Source: an uncultured Syntrophobacteraceae bacterium (GTDB taxonomy: Bacteria > Desulfobacterota > Syntrophobacteria > Syntrophobacterales > Syntrophobacteraceae). From it: a stretch of 16,521 nucleotides of DNA. The stretch lies in assembly GCA_937889795.1 (NCBI GenBank), contig CALBZH010000067.1, forward strand, positions 1 through 16,521, read 5' to 3'. Under the pieces are notes generated by a model. It was not told where the DNA came from, did no database searches, and saw only the letters and a program-made list of their open reading frames with translations. Positions 6,487 through 13,232 of this stretch are shown here, in pieces (the stretch's first letter is position 1; each line of letters starts with the position of its first letter). Made by a program: the position numbers and the translations under genes.

Positions 6487-7261
6487 ATGACAGGTTGGGA
6501 TGCAAAGACTTATCCGCGATTTGCTGATGAGCGAACACAACCGGCAGTGGATCTGGCGGCACGAATCAAGCTGGCAGCGCCAAAGCATATCATCGATCTT
6601 GGCTGTGGCCCCGGAAATAGCACCGAGGTCCTGCGGCGAAGATGGCCTGAAGCGGAAATCATCGGGCTCGATCAATCGCCGGAGATGATCGCCGTTGCAT
6701 CGACATCACGTCCCCATGGGAAATGGGTGCTGGGGGGATATCTCCAGGTGGATGGCTGAAACCCCATTTGATATCGTCTTTTCCAATGCTGCGCTTCAAT
6801 GGGTGCCCGACCACGGTCAGCTTTTTCCTCGTCTTTTTGCCCGGGTCGCCCCCGGGGGCGCCTTGGCGGTTCAGATGCCTGCTCACCACGGTTCAGCGGC
6901 GCACCGAACGATCCTTGAAGTGGCTGATGACCCCACCTGGAGCCATCTCATGAGCGGACCCCGAAGTGCCATGACAAGGGAACCTCCGGCGTTCTACTAC
7001 GATGTGCTGCAACCCTTGGCCTCCCACATTGAAATCTGGGTAACGGAATATTTCCACATCATGGAGGGTCCGGAGGCAATGGTCGAGTGGTTTCGCGGCA
7101 CGGGGTTGCGGCCATTCCTGGCGGCATTGGAAACAGAAGAGCAAAAACTTTCCTTTGAAGCGAAGCTGCTGGCGGGCTTCTCCCGAAGCTATCCTCGTCA
7201 GAAAGACAACCGTATGTTGTTTCCTTTCCGCCGCTTGTTCATCGTTGCATACAAAGATTAG
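6487..7261 (+). pseudogene. tam: Trans-aconitate 2-methyltransferase, split by a frameshift
   Basis: SAM-dependent methyltransferase related to E. coli Tam, which methylates trans-aconitate and so limits inhibition of aconitase. Frame 1 (from 6487, with GGGAGG upstream) gives MTGWDAKTYPRFADERTQPA and the SAM-binding motif IIDLGCGPGNST (35-46), and continues to about HGKWVLG. The rest (DISRWMAETPFDIVFSNAALQWVPDH, VQMPAHHGSA, FPFRRLFIVAYKD) lies in the next frame and ends at 7261. The switch coincides with a run of six G at 6732-6737; five G would restore one frame of about 257 codons, the normal family length. Both halves keep the family's conserved residues. The break is therefore either recent or a sequence error; without the indel this would be an intact tam. 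Confidence 0.85.
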
Positions 7262-7335
7262 AAGAATCAAAGCACGGTCTTTGTGATGTCGCGGGTTCAA
7301 CTTATTGATCCTATTCAGCATTAGAGTGTTAAGTT

Positions 7336-7875
7336 ATGGAACCATGGTTTATTGCAACTCAGAAGTTTGGTCCATTGAAGGGAGCCTCCTGGACAAATTA
7401 CATTTCGTGGTCAGGCCTGACTCAGCTCGAAGAGGTCGTGTCACTCGACCCCATGCTGTGTGAGACGGTGCTGCCTGAAATCAAGCCCGATTATTGGAGC
7501 CACATTGTAAATGAAGATTTCATGCTCAATTTCTTCACAGATCTTGAATTTCTCCTGAAAGAGGCGGCTGCTATACCAGAGAAGAACCTGCTATGTGTTT
7601 ATCGAAATCCTCCGAAAGATCCTGCCGCAAACGATCTGCTGATTTCCTTCGAGTTCCTCGGCTATGATCTTGTGGATATCATGAGTAGCGCCAGCGCCCT
7701 GACCAATTGCGGTGGATTTCCACATGCATTCAGGAATGCGGAGCTTACTCGAAAAGGGCTACTCGCAACGAGGAAGAGAGCATTTGAGGTTCAAGAAGCC
7801 CTGAAGCGTCTCTACCCGCAGGAGCCCCATTCAGACTGTCATGTGTGGGCGATATTTCGGGCCCTTGGACTCTGA
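7336..7875 (+). CDS. 179-aa protein of unknown function
   Basis: An intact frame with a weak ribosome site. The product is soluble, acidic and rich in aromatic residues (MEPWFIATQKFGPL, SWTNYISWSGLTQLEEVVSLD, IVNEDFMLNFFTDLEFLLKE), with a basic helix near the end (KGLLATRKRAFEVQEALKRLYP) and a short CHVWAIFR tail. There is no signal peptide or membrane span. Neighbours are unrelated genes on the same strand, with gaps of 74 and 81 bp. The overall style resembles small stand-alone proteins of unknown role found in accessory regions. I do not recognise a named domain. Confidence 0.7.
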   Translation: MEPWFIATQKFGPLKGASWTNYISWSGLTQLEEVVSLDPMLCETVLPEIKPDYWSHIVNEDFMLNFFTDLEFLLKEAAAIPEKNLLCVYRNPPKDPAANDLLISFEFLGYDLVDIMSSASALTNCGGFPHAFRNAELTRKGLLATRKRAFEVQEALKRLYPQEPHSDCHVWAIFRALGL

Positions 7876-7956
7876 CTACGAGATTCTCAAAATTCATAAC
7901 GCCACGCAGCAACAGGCTTTCTCAGAATGAAGCTTGGCAACCACAATTGGTGAGCA

Positions 7957-8781
7957 ATGAAAAAAGTTGTGCCTCCTCGGATCTATTGCATTCCGGCCGC
8001 CAAGGCTCCGGTAGTAGCGGTGTTTCGCAGAGGCCCCAGCGACTGGTCCCATGTGGGCCGTTGGGACCTCGCTCAGAAACGATACGAATCTGGTGCCTGG
8101 CTGCATGGACGCCTGTTCCCTCGCCGTTCTGATCTTTCTCCCGATGGTCGGTTTCTTGCCTACTTTGCCCATAAGACCGGTTCCACCTGGAAGAACGGAG
8201 AAACGTACGTCGCCATTTTGAAGCTTCCATGGCTCACCGCACTCCACGCTTTTGGCACTTGTGGTACCTGGACGCGCGGTTACTCCTTCACGGAAGACGG
8301 TGTTTGCGACCTTACCGATCAGCCAGGGCTTCCAATCCCCTATGGTTTATGCTCCATGCCAGTGGTCCAGTTTGCAAACGAACGGCGCCACGGCTGGGAG
8401 GAAGCACCGGACTCTCCACCCCGACATCCTGATGATGCCCGGGATCAGTACCGCAATGCCCGGATGCAAAAGTACCAACCCGGGGGCCACCGGGTGCTCC
8501 ACGTGGAGAGTCTGGGCTGGGCGGGCGGCGAGTTCGGGGTAGACCAGGCAGTGGACGGATTACGCGTCCTTTATTCACTGGAATCCGATGGAAAGCTTGA
8601 GTTGCTCGATGATGTGCAGTGGGCGGACTGGGATCGAACGGGACAGCTTCTGGTTGCCACCCGGTGCGGGAAGCTTCAGGTGCGCAACCTCAATGGTTAT
8701 TCCTTCGAGACGGTATTTGAGGAAGATCTATCTTTACTGGAACCAAATCCAACGCCTGCCCCACCTTGGGCACAACGATGA
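7957..8781 (+). CDS. Unknown protein with propeller-like repeat segments
   Basis: A 274-residue soluble protein. Several short segments resemble blades of a beta-propeller: RRSDLSPDGRFLAYFAHK (about 57-74), LELLDDVQWADWDRTGQLLVATR (about 217-239) and KLQVRNLNGYSFETVFEEDL. Two or three such segments are too few for a full propeller, so the fold is an inference. The central part is Trp/Gly/Pro-rich (GTCGTWTRGYSFTEDGVCDL). There is no signal peptide. I know similar stand-alone hypothetical proteins from several bacterial phyla but no assigned role. It precedes kptA on the same strand. Confidence 0.72.
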   Translation: MKKVVPPRIYCIPAAKAPVVAVFRRGPSDWSHVGRWDLAQKRYESGAWLHGRLFPRRSDLSPDGRFLAYFAHKTGSTWKNGETYVAILKLPWLTALHAFGTCGTWTRGYSFTEDGVCDLTDQPGLPIPYGLCSMPVVQFANERRHGWEEAPDSPPRHPDDARDQYRNARMQKYQPGGHRVLHVESLGWAGGEFGVDQAVDGLRVLYSLESDGKLELLDDVQWADWDRTGQLLVATRCGKLQVRNLNGYSFETVFEEDLSLLEPNPTPAPPWAQR

Positions 8782-8880
8782 TAGCTGGAGCCTACTTGGG
8801 ATAAGCGAAATTTATTTCGCGTACACATCCTTTTTCACCGGGTACAGTTCGTGCCTCAAGGACCTCGGTCACGAGTGGTT

Positions 8881-9438
8881 ATGGAAAGAAGTCTCGTCAG
8901 GATCAGCAAGTTTTTGAGTCGTGTGCTTCGGCACCGGCCAGATAGCATTGGCCTGTTACTGGATGAAGGCGGGTATGCGAAAGTGGATGATCTGCTTGCT
9001 GCCGCCAACAGATCTGGTATGCCACTGGATATGGTCGTGCTCCGAAAGGTGGTTGAGGAAAACGAGAAGCAACGGTTTGCATTCAGTGACGATGGCTTGC
9101 GCATCAGAGCGAGCCAAGGGCATTCCATCTCAGTTGACCTTGGCCTCGTGGCCGTTGAACCTCCGGAGCTGCTTTACCACGGTACTGCTGTGCGATTCTT
9201 GAAGTCCATCAGGAGAGACGGACTCCTCAGAGGGAAAAGACATCACGTTCATCTTTCCCCGGATATTGAGACGGCGTTGAAGGTTGGCAGCCGCCACGGA
9301 CCACCGGTTGTGCTCGCCATTGACGCCGGTCGTATGCAAAAGGACGGCTTTTCCTTTTACCGATCAGCCAACGGCGTCTGGCTGACAGACCATGTTCCTG
9401 TGCGGTACATTGAATTTCCGGAGAATCTTGATCAGTAG
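8881..9438 (+). CDS. kptA: RNA 2'-phosphotransferase (Tpt1/KptA family)
   Basis: A 185-residue NAD+-dependent enzyme that removes an internal 2'-phosphate from RNA by ADP-ribosylation and transesterification. In eukaryotes it finishes tRNA splicing; its natural substrate in bacteria is unsettled. The family's landmarks are all present: ISKFLSRVLRHRP (8-20), the linker KQRFAFSDDGLRIRASQGHS (63-82), LLYHGTA (97-103), KRHHVHLS (119-126), KVGSRHG (134-140) and NGVWLTDHVPVRYIEF (164-179). The full usual length is kept, so it should be active. I start at the ATG at 8881; a GTG at 8851 is in frame but adds a non-family head. The preceding gene ends 99 bp upstream. There is no RNA ligase or splicing gene nearby. 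Confidence 0.93.
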   Translation: MERSLVRISKFLSRVLRHRPDSIGLLLDEGGYAKVDDLLAAANRSGMPLDMVVLRKVVEENEKQRFAFSDDGLRIRASQGHSISVDLGLVAVEPPELLYHGTAVRFLKSIRRDGLLRGKRHHVHLSPDIETALKVGSRHGPPVVLAIDAGRMQKDGFSFYRSANGVWLTDHVPVRYIEFPENLDQ

Positions 9439-9494
9439 CCACGAAGCGATGGATGCCAGTTAATCTGTTGTTCACCTTCAGAGTAGAGGTTCAT

Positions 9495-9875
9495 GTGGCT
9501 TTGCTCCATCCCACCGAGGATCTTGAGAATCGAACACCAGTCTGGCTGGCGTTGAGTGAGTTCTTCCTCGATACTGAACTCACTGAAGTGACCGTTGCAT
9601 ACATCGCACGGATCTGCGCAGCGTCTCCTTACTCCATGAAAGAGTTGGAAAGAATCATGTTCCTTGAGGTCTACCCCGCATTTGTGTCGAACCTGTTTTC
9701 TGTTGCCGGCGAATGGGCTGGATGGAGCGAAGAGTTCGTCCGAAAGCGAGTTCTTGAAACCTACAAGCCCCGCTATTGCCTCTCATGGAGGATGAATCCC
9801 GTGAAGCGGTTTTGGTGCATGGAGTGGCCCGATGTGGAACGAAAGATCATGGAGTTCCGGAGCGGCCTGGTTTGA
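9495..9875 (+). CDS. 126-aa conserved protein of unknown function
   Basis: A small soluble, acidic, helical protein with the block WLALSEFFLDTELTEVTV, then YIARICAASPYSMKELERI, FLEVYPAFVSNLFSVAGEWAGW and a basic/aromatic tail. This style matches a family of about 120-130-residue proteins of unknown role found in scattered bacteria (possibly the DUF7079 group; I am not certain). I prefer the GTG at 9495 because AGAGG lies five bases before it. An in-frame ATG at 9453 has no ribosome site and adds a non-matching MPVNLLFTFRVEVH head. It follows kptA after 56 bp. Confidence 0.7.
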   Translation: MALLHPTEDLENRTPVWLALSEFFLDTELTEVTVAYIARICAASPYSMKELERIMFLEVYPAFVSNLFSVAGEWAGWSEEFVRKRVLETYKPRYCLSWRMNPVKRFWCMEWPDVERKIMEFRSGLV

Positions 9876-10100
9876 CAGGCCCTTGATCAGCTGCTACTGC
9901 AGATGAGAGAATGGTTTGCGGTGGAGTTCTTTGAGCGAGTATTCAAAGTGCCGCAACGGCTATTTCTGGCGGGGCAGTTTCTGGCTGATCGTTACCCCCC
10001 GGGCTGTGGATCGGAAGGGACGGTCTCCTTGGCTGGATCTGCCATTACAGCATACAACAAGGCCCCGGATCTGGAAAGGAAACGAGAAAGGAAAGCATTC

Positions 10101-10283
10101 ATGGCCATGAAAGTCGAAATCAGAGACAACAAGCTCTGTATTGAAATCGATCTGGAAGAACCGAAACCATCCTCATCGGGAAAGACACTCGTTGTGGCCA
10201 GCACGAGGGGTAATGTCGTTACCGACGTGCAAGTCGATGGCAAGCCGGTCACGATCGGGCTCAATGCCTACATCAAGCCCTGA
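10101..10283 (+). CDS. 60-aa small conserved protein of unknown function
   Basis: A short beta-rich protein beginning MAMKVEIRDNKLCIEIDLEE, with the block SSSGKTLVVASTRGNV and a C-terminal KPVTIGLNAYIKP. I recall very similar 55-60-residue hypothetical proteins with the SGKTLVVAS/GNV and GKPV-x-IG-x-NAYI pattern from widely spaced bacteria, without a known role. AAGGA precedes the ATG at 10101 by eight bases. The open frame continues upstream to 9903, but that part looks non-coding. A second ATG lies at 10107. Confidence 0.75.
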   Translation: MAMKVEIRDNKLCIEIDLEEPKPSSSGKTLVVASTRGNVVTDVQVDGKPVTIGLNAYIKP

Positions 10284-10362
10284 GCACCCGCTTTAGGGCG
10301 TAAGGTAACAGGAACAGATTTGCCGGTTCACAAACAAAGAGGGCCGAGAGGGTGCCAAATCA

Positions 10363-10557
10363 ATGGAAGACAAAGAAAATCCCAAGAGAAGCAAGATCAT
10401 TGCGTGCCTTGGACTGGCCTTTGGAATGGTGGGAGCGGCTCTGTCTGGATCGTCGAGAAACCCTATTGTCATGATACTCACGGGATTGATCTTCTACTTC
10501 ACGATACGCTATGGCTTCAAGAAAGGCGTGTTTTCCAACACCGACTTTGACGAGTAG
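10363..10557 (+). CDS. 64-aa predicted inner-membrane protein
   Basis: Two hydrophobic segments, about residues 12-28 (IIACLGLAFGMVGAALS) and 34-51 (NPIVMILTGLIFYFTIRY), are joined by a short SGSSR turn. The N-terminus is basic (KRSK) and the C-terminus acidic (NTDFDE). A hairpin membrane protein is likely. GAGAGGG lies ten bases before the ATG. It is 44 bp upstream of the next gene, which also encodes a membrane-anchored small protein, so the two may act together. The family is not recognised. Confidence 0.65.
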   Translation: MEDKENPKRSKIIACLGLAFGMVGAALSGSSRNPIVMILTGLIFYFTIRYGFKKGVFSNTDFDE

Positions 10558-10601
10558 TAACCCCATTGGGTGGGAAGTTGGTGGCATACAGTAGGATGGA
10601 T

Positions 10602-10898
10602 ATGAATCATCCGGATCCAGCCGAAAGAGGCTGCTACTGCGATCTCTGGGAAAAGTCCCCAAAAACACTGGAAGATCAGGGCATTCCCCAAGGGTACTGC
10701 GGACTCTGTATAGTTTGTGGAAGGCCAGGGCATACGAGACACTTTCCGGGCGCGGTTCCGTTCACGGGAGCTTGGTGCAACCGACACTATCGCCGAACTT
10801 TGTGGCTGGATCCGCGTGGATCTATTGGTTGTCTCCTGTGGTTGGCGGCACTCATCGGCGCTGTGGCACTCGGCATAAGGCTCTGGAAGATGATATGA
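10602..10898 (+). CDS. 98-aa Cys/His-rich, C-terminally membrane-anchored protein
   Basis: The soluble part carries Cys11, Cys13, Cys33, Cys36, Cys39, Cys59 and His44, His47, His62, in the blocks CYCDLW, GYCGLCIVCGRPGHTRH and GAWCNRHY. This is a likely zinc-binding knuckle. A single hydrophobic segment (about 74-92) follows, then RLWKMI, giving a tail-anchored layout. I recall similar small zinc-ribbon-like hypothetical proteins with CGLC-x2-CG-x-PGHTRH. I start at 10602, where AGGA lies five bases upstream; an ATG at 10596 and a TTG at 10566 are in frame. The stop overlaps a possible ATG at 10895. Confidence 0.68.
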   Translation: MNHPDPAERGCYCDLWEKSPKTLEDQGIPQGYCGLCIVCGRPGHTRHFPGAVPFTGAWCNRHYRRTLWLDPRGSIGCLLWLAALIGAVALGIRLWKMI

Positions 10899-10961
10899 GC
10901 AATGATATCAACTCCATGAATCGAATGCAAAAGTCTGTGGAGCCGCACTCTGGAATTGCCG

Positions 10962-11036
10962 ATGACTGCCATCTTCAAATCCAAAGAAGAAGCTTTGAAG
11001 GCTGGCTATAGGCCTGATCAACGCTGCGTCAAGTGA
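10962..11036 (+). pseudogene. Possible small remnant with an Ada-like C-terminal motif
   Basis: A 24-residue frame reads MTAIFKSKEEALKAGYRP and ends QRCVK. The phrase SKEEALKAGYRP resembles the zinc-site end of Ada N-terminal and related nuclease tails (EALAAGYRPCKRC), but the first Cys is missing here. There is no clear ribosome site, and a stop lies 45 bp upstream in frame. It may be a gene remnant. The other frame from 10895 (38 codons) looks less protein-like. Confidence 0.25.
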
Positions 11037-11077
11037 TGGAAAATCCGGATCGTTGCCGACAGAGAGGATGATCGTTA

Positions 11078-11302
11078 ATGCTGCGTTTTCTGGATTTGGT
11101 TCCCTACCCGGTGCTCGTCGCCATTGCGATCACGATGATCTTGGCTCCTCTCAGTCCAATGCCCCACGTTGTGGAGAAGCTCATCATGTTCTGGGAAGGA
11201 ACGCTCAGGAGGCCCATCGACATCTTTGACCTCTTCTTTCACCTGGCACCGGCAACACTCCTCTCCTTAAAGCTTATCCGGCACAGGACGAAACGACGGT
11301 GA
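11078..11302 (+). CDS. 74-aa small membrane protein (RND-cluster-type)
   Basis: One clear hydrophobic segment (about residues 8-26, VPYPVLVAIAITMILAPLS) and a second (about 52-66, FHLAPATLLSLKLI) flank the conserved-looking middle SPMPHVVEKLIMFWEG and RRPIDIFDLFFHLAP. The end is basic (RHRTKRR). I recall near-identical small proteins (PMPHVVEKL, RPIDIFDL) in many proteobacteria, often labelled as RND transporter because of their neighbours; they are far too small to be transporters. No RND gene is visible here. GAGG lies upstream of the ATG. Confidence 0.75.
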   Translation: MLRFLDLVPYPVLVAIAITMILAPLSPMPHVVEKLIMFWEGTLRRPIDIFDLFFHLAPATLLSLKLIRHRTKRR

Positions 11303-11327
11303 CGGTGCTGGAGCCACAACACAATGT

Positions 11328-11423
11328 CAATCCCCCGAAATCGTATCGAGTTTGGGCTCAGCTGGTGCCACCAACCATCTATATATACTATACATGGTTC
11401 GTGGCACCACCTCTGGGGGATTG
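11328..11423. repeat. Nested inverted repeats between convergent genes
   Basis: The inner repeat GGTGCCAC-c-AACCAT (11364-11378) pairs with ATGGTT-c-GTGGCACC (11394-11408): 14 bp with a single C-C mismatch around an AT-only-like 15-nt loop (TATATATAC core). The outer arms CAATCCCCC (11328-11336) and GGGGGATTG (11415-11423) are a perfect 9-bp match. There is no T-tract on either strand. It could be a REP/MITE-like element, a bidirectional hairpin or an operator. Confidence 0.6.
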
Positions 11424-11528
11424 GTAGAGACTTTCAGCCAAACGTAGCCTGGTTTCAGTCTTCCTGTAACGCCTCATGAATTTCCGGAAGGATAGTTGCG
11501 GCGCCCTTGTTCCGCCCACAGTGAAGTC

Positions 11529-11555
11529 TTCCGGAGTCTTACGGCTACTCCGGAA
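11529..11555 (-). other. Hairpin overlapping the stop of the DUF1835 gene
   Basis: TTCCGGAGT (11529-11537) and ACTCCGGAA (11547-11555) form a perfect 9-bp stem with a 9-nt loop containing the stop codon (11545-11547). No T-tract follows on the minus strand, so it is a weak terminator or an mRNA-stabilising hairpin at the end of the recD2 block. Confidence 0.4.
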
Positions 11556-12423
11556 TTGTCACTCGAAACAGCTTCAGATCAGCGATACCTTCCCATTGCG
11601 GCAGCCTCTGCGTAGGCCCTTCAATTCGCACCAGGTTTCGGTCAGCGAGGCCGTTGATCTTCGCCCAAAGTGTAATGTCACCCCAGAACTGCGGCGGTGT
11701 TTCATGGGCTGATACTCGGGCAAAGATTTCTGCCGGTTTGTGGCAGCCAGAGCAAATTGCATCGAGTGCGAGTTGCTCAAGTCGGCCCAGGACGGTTGCT
11801 TCGTCCGGCAGTTCCTGCAGCCAGCGTGTAACAGCGGCTGGAATCCAAGGCAGAGGAGCCTTATTCAGGTGGGAGAGCTCAATGAACATTGCCTTGTCTT
11901 GGAGGGCGAATGCTGCATCCACTGTTTCGGCGAAGTGGAACTGGTCGGCCGTCACCAACTTTTGTTGGCCATACACCGACGCAAGTTGTTCCGGACTGAG
12001 CTGACCAAGCCCATGGTACGGTTGGATTCCTGGATAGGCATCGACGCAAATGAACTCCGCCTGTTCGTTTCCTAAGAGTCGAAGGCATGCAAGAATGTGC
12101 GCGAGCATGGCTTGATCGAACAAACATGCGTCGAACCACAGCACGAGGCCATCATAATTCCCGGCAGTTTCAAGTTTGCGGTACTGGGTCCTCAGCGTTT
12201 CAAGGATCTGTTCCCTTTTCAACCCGCCGCCGGTGACGTCCCCAAGAAACAATGCCCGTGACTGGAGCGTCTCATCATCCGGCCAGCCTGGTTTCCGTGG
12301 CCCATCGTAGAGGATATCGTGCCATACGAAGACTTCCCCAGGAATGCCGGATTTAGCAAGGCTACTTCCAGCGATGTCGCCGCTCGTCATGTGAAGTGTC
12401 GGACCCTCAGGTACCACGCCCAT
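11545..12423 (-). CDS. DUF1835 domain-containing protein
   Basis: A 292-residue soluble protein with the N-terminal DUF1835 landmarks: GPTLHMTSGDIAGSSLAKSG, then GEVFVWHDILYDGP (about 29-42) and, further on, YDGLVLWFDACLFDQ (about 89-103). The C-terminal half (LQELPDEATVLGRLEQLALD to LFRVTIPE) looks like a winged-helix/HTH-like module (FWGDITLWAKINGLADRNLVRIEG). The molecular role of DUF1835 is unknown. GGAG lies five bases before the ATG. It is the last gene of a tight minus-strand block, 22 bp after the microprotein gene. Confidence 0.85.
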   Translation of the reverse strand: MGVVPEGPTLHMTSGDIAGSSLAKSGIPGEVFVWHDILYDGPRKPGWPDDETLQSRALFLGDVTGGGLKREQILETLRTQYRKLETAGNYDGLVLWFDACLFDQAMLAHILACLRLLGNEQAEFICVDAYPGIQPYHGLGQLSPEQLASVYGQQKLVTADQFHFAETVDAAFALQDKAMFIELSHLNKAPLPWIPAAVTRWLQELPDEATVLGRLEQLALDAICSGCHKPAEIFARVSAHETPPQFWGDITLWAKINGLADRNLVRIEGPTQRLPQWEGIADLKLFRVTIPE

Positions 12424-12445
12424 CGGCGCTCCATGTGATTGATTG

Positions 12446-12556
12446 TCAAGAGCCTCTTTTTGGTTGTTTCTCTTGCTTCTTCTTTTCCTTTTGTTGCTGC
12501 TTCTGGGTGTCCTGTTTCTGTCCTTTTTCCTTGTCTTTCTTCCCTTTATCTCCCAT
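12446..12556 (-). CDS. 36-aa Lys/Gln-rich microprotein
   Basis: A very short gene with one of the best ribosome sites in the window (GAGGAG, six bases before ATG). The product begins MGDKGKKDKEKGQKQD and ends KQPKRGS, with 13 Lys and 8 Gln among 36 residues. It has no Ala, Leu, Ile, Val, Phe, Trp, Tyr, Cys, His or Asn. It must be disordered and strongly basic, fit for contact with nucleic acid or acidic surfaces. I recall similar MGDK(G/S)KKDK small proteins from other proteobacteria, with no assigned role. It sits 30 bp after the GDSL gene and 22 bp before the DUF1835 gene, in line with an operon. Confidence 0.75.
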   Translation of the reverse strand: MGDKGKKDKEKGQKQDTQKQQQKEKKKQEKQPKRGS

Positions 12557-12586
12557 TGCGAATCTCCTCTTCAATGAGGTGGTCTT

Positions 12587-13204
12587 TCAGAGGTACGGTT
12601 TCACTGCCTCATAGAACCGTTCAGTCATTATAGTATACCCGGCATCGTTGGGGTGAATGGAATCGCTCATCAATTCCGGATTTCCCATGATACCATCAAA
12701 TACATTGGGAATGAGCACGGCCCCGGAGTCTTTGCAGAGAACTCGGTACCCATCACCGAAGCCTCTGCCCCAAATGGGGATATCGACTCCTCCAACGACT
12801 ACCAAAGCCCCTTTGGCCTGGATCGCTTCGATGATGGCTTTCAGATTTTGAAAAGCAACTTCCTTCGGTACGCCGTTTTTCAAGTCATTCCCGCCCAGAG
12901 TAATGAGAACGATTCGTGGTGATTGTGACAAGACGTCTTCCTCAAGTCTGGCCAGAGCACGAGCCGTGGTGTCACCCGGAATACCGGCGTTGATGATTTC
13001 CTTGCCGATCTTTCTGGCAAGCTGCGAAGGGTAGTCCATGCCCTTTGTGGCCCCGGTCCCTGCTGTGAGGCTGTCGCCAAAGCAAACGATGCTGCTTCCG
13101 GAAGGTTGGGCGTTCTTGACTTCGATCCGGTCGGCGGTGAAGTAGCGGTACCCTGCAAAGAAGATAAGACAGCAAGAGAGAAGGATGATTACGCTTTTGG
13201 TCAT
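12587..13204 (-). CDS. GDSL/SGNH-family esterase (TesA-like arylesterase)
   Basis: A 205-residue SGNH hydrolase. An N-terminal hydrophobic segment (SVIILLSCCLIFFAGYRYF, about 4-22) acts as signal anchor or signal peptide, placing the enzyme in or beyond the membrane. All four blocks are present: GDSLTAG with Ser45, AGIPGDTT with Gly77, LGGND with Asn106, and SDSIHPND with Asp181 and His184. This matches TesA/arylesterase enzymes that cleave short esters or thioesters. The lack of signal-peptidase-friendly small residues after the hydrophobic part favours a retained anchor. GAGGA precedes the start. It lies 28 bp after recD2 and is probably co-transcribed with it. Confidence 0.9.
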   Translation of the reverse strand: MTKSVIILLSCCLIFFAGYRYFTADRIEVKNAQPSGSSIVCFGDSLTAGTGATKGMDYPSQLARKIGKEIINAGIPGDTTARALARLEEDVLSQSPRIVLITLGGNDLKNGVPKEVAFQNLKAIIEAIQAKGALVVVGGVDIPIWGRGFGDGYRVLCKDSGAVLIPNVFDGIMGNPELMSDSIHPNDAGYTIMTERFYEAVKPYL

Positions 13205-13232
13205 TCATGTTTCCTCATGAGATCCAGAGAGA

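Noticed and set aside
8805..8820. GCGAAA-TTTA-TTTCGC hairpin before kptA
   Set aside because: It is a 6-bp stem with no adjacent T-tract, so there is too little to call it a terminator or regulator.
9903..10100. Upstream extension of the 60-aa gene (66 further codons from 9903)
   Set aside because: The extension has no recognisable fold, the ribosome site supports the start at 10101, and the remembered family is about 60 aa long. I see nothing else of note in 9876-10100.
5753..11302. Integron gene-cassette array
   Set aside because: I looked for paired RYYYAAC/GTTRRRY core sites and large imperfect inverted repeats after each stop. One GTTCAAC...GTTAAGT pair near 7296-7335 is too short and the cores are not complementary. 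No integrase gene is present.
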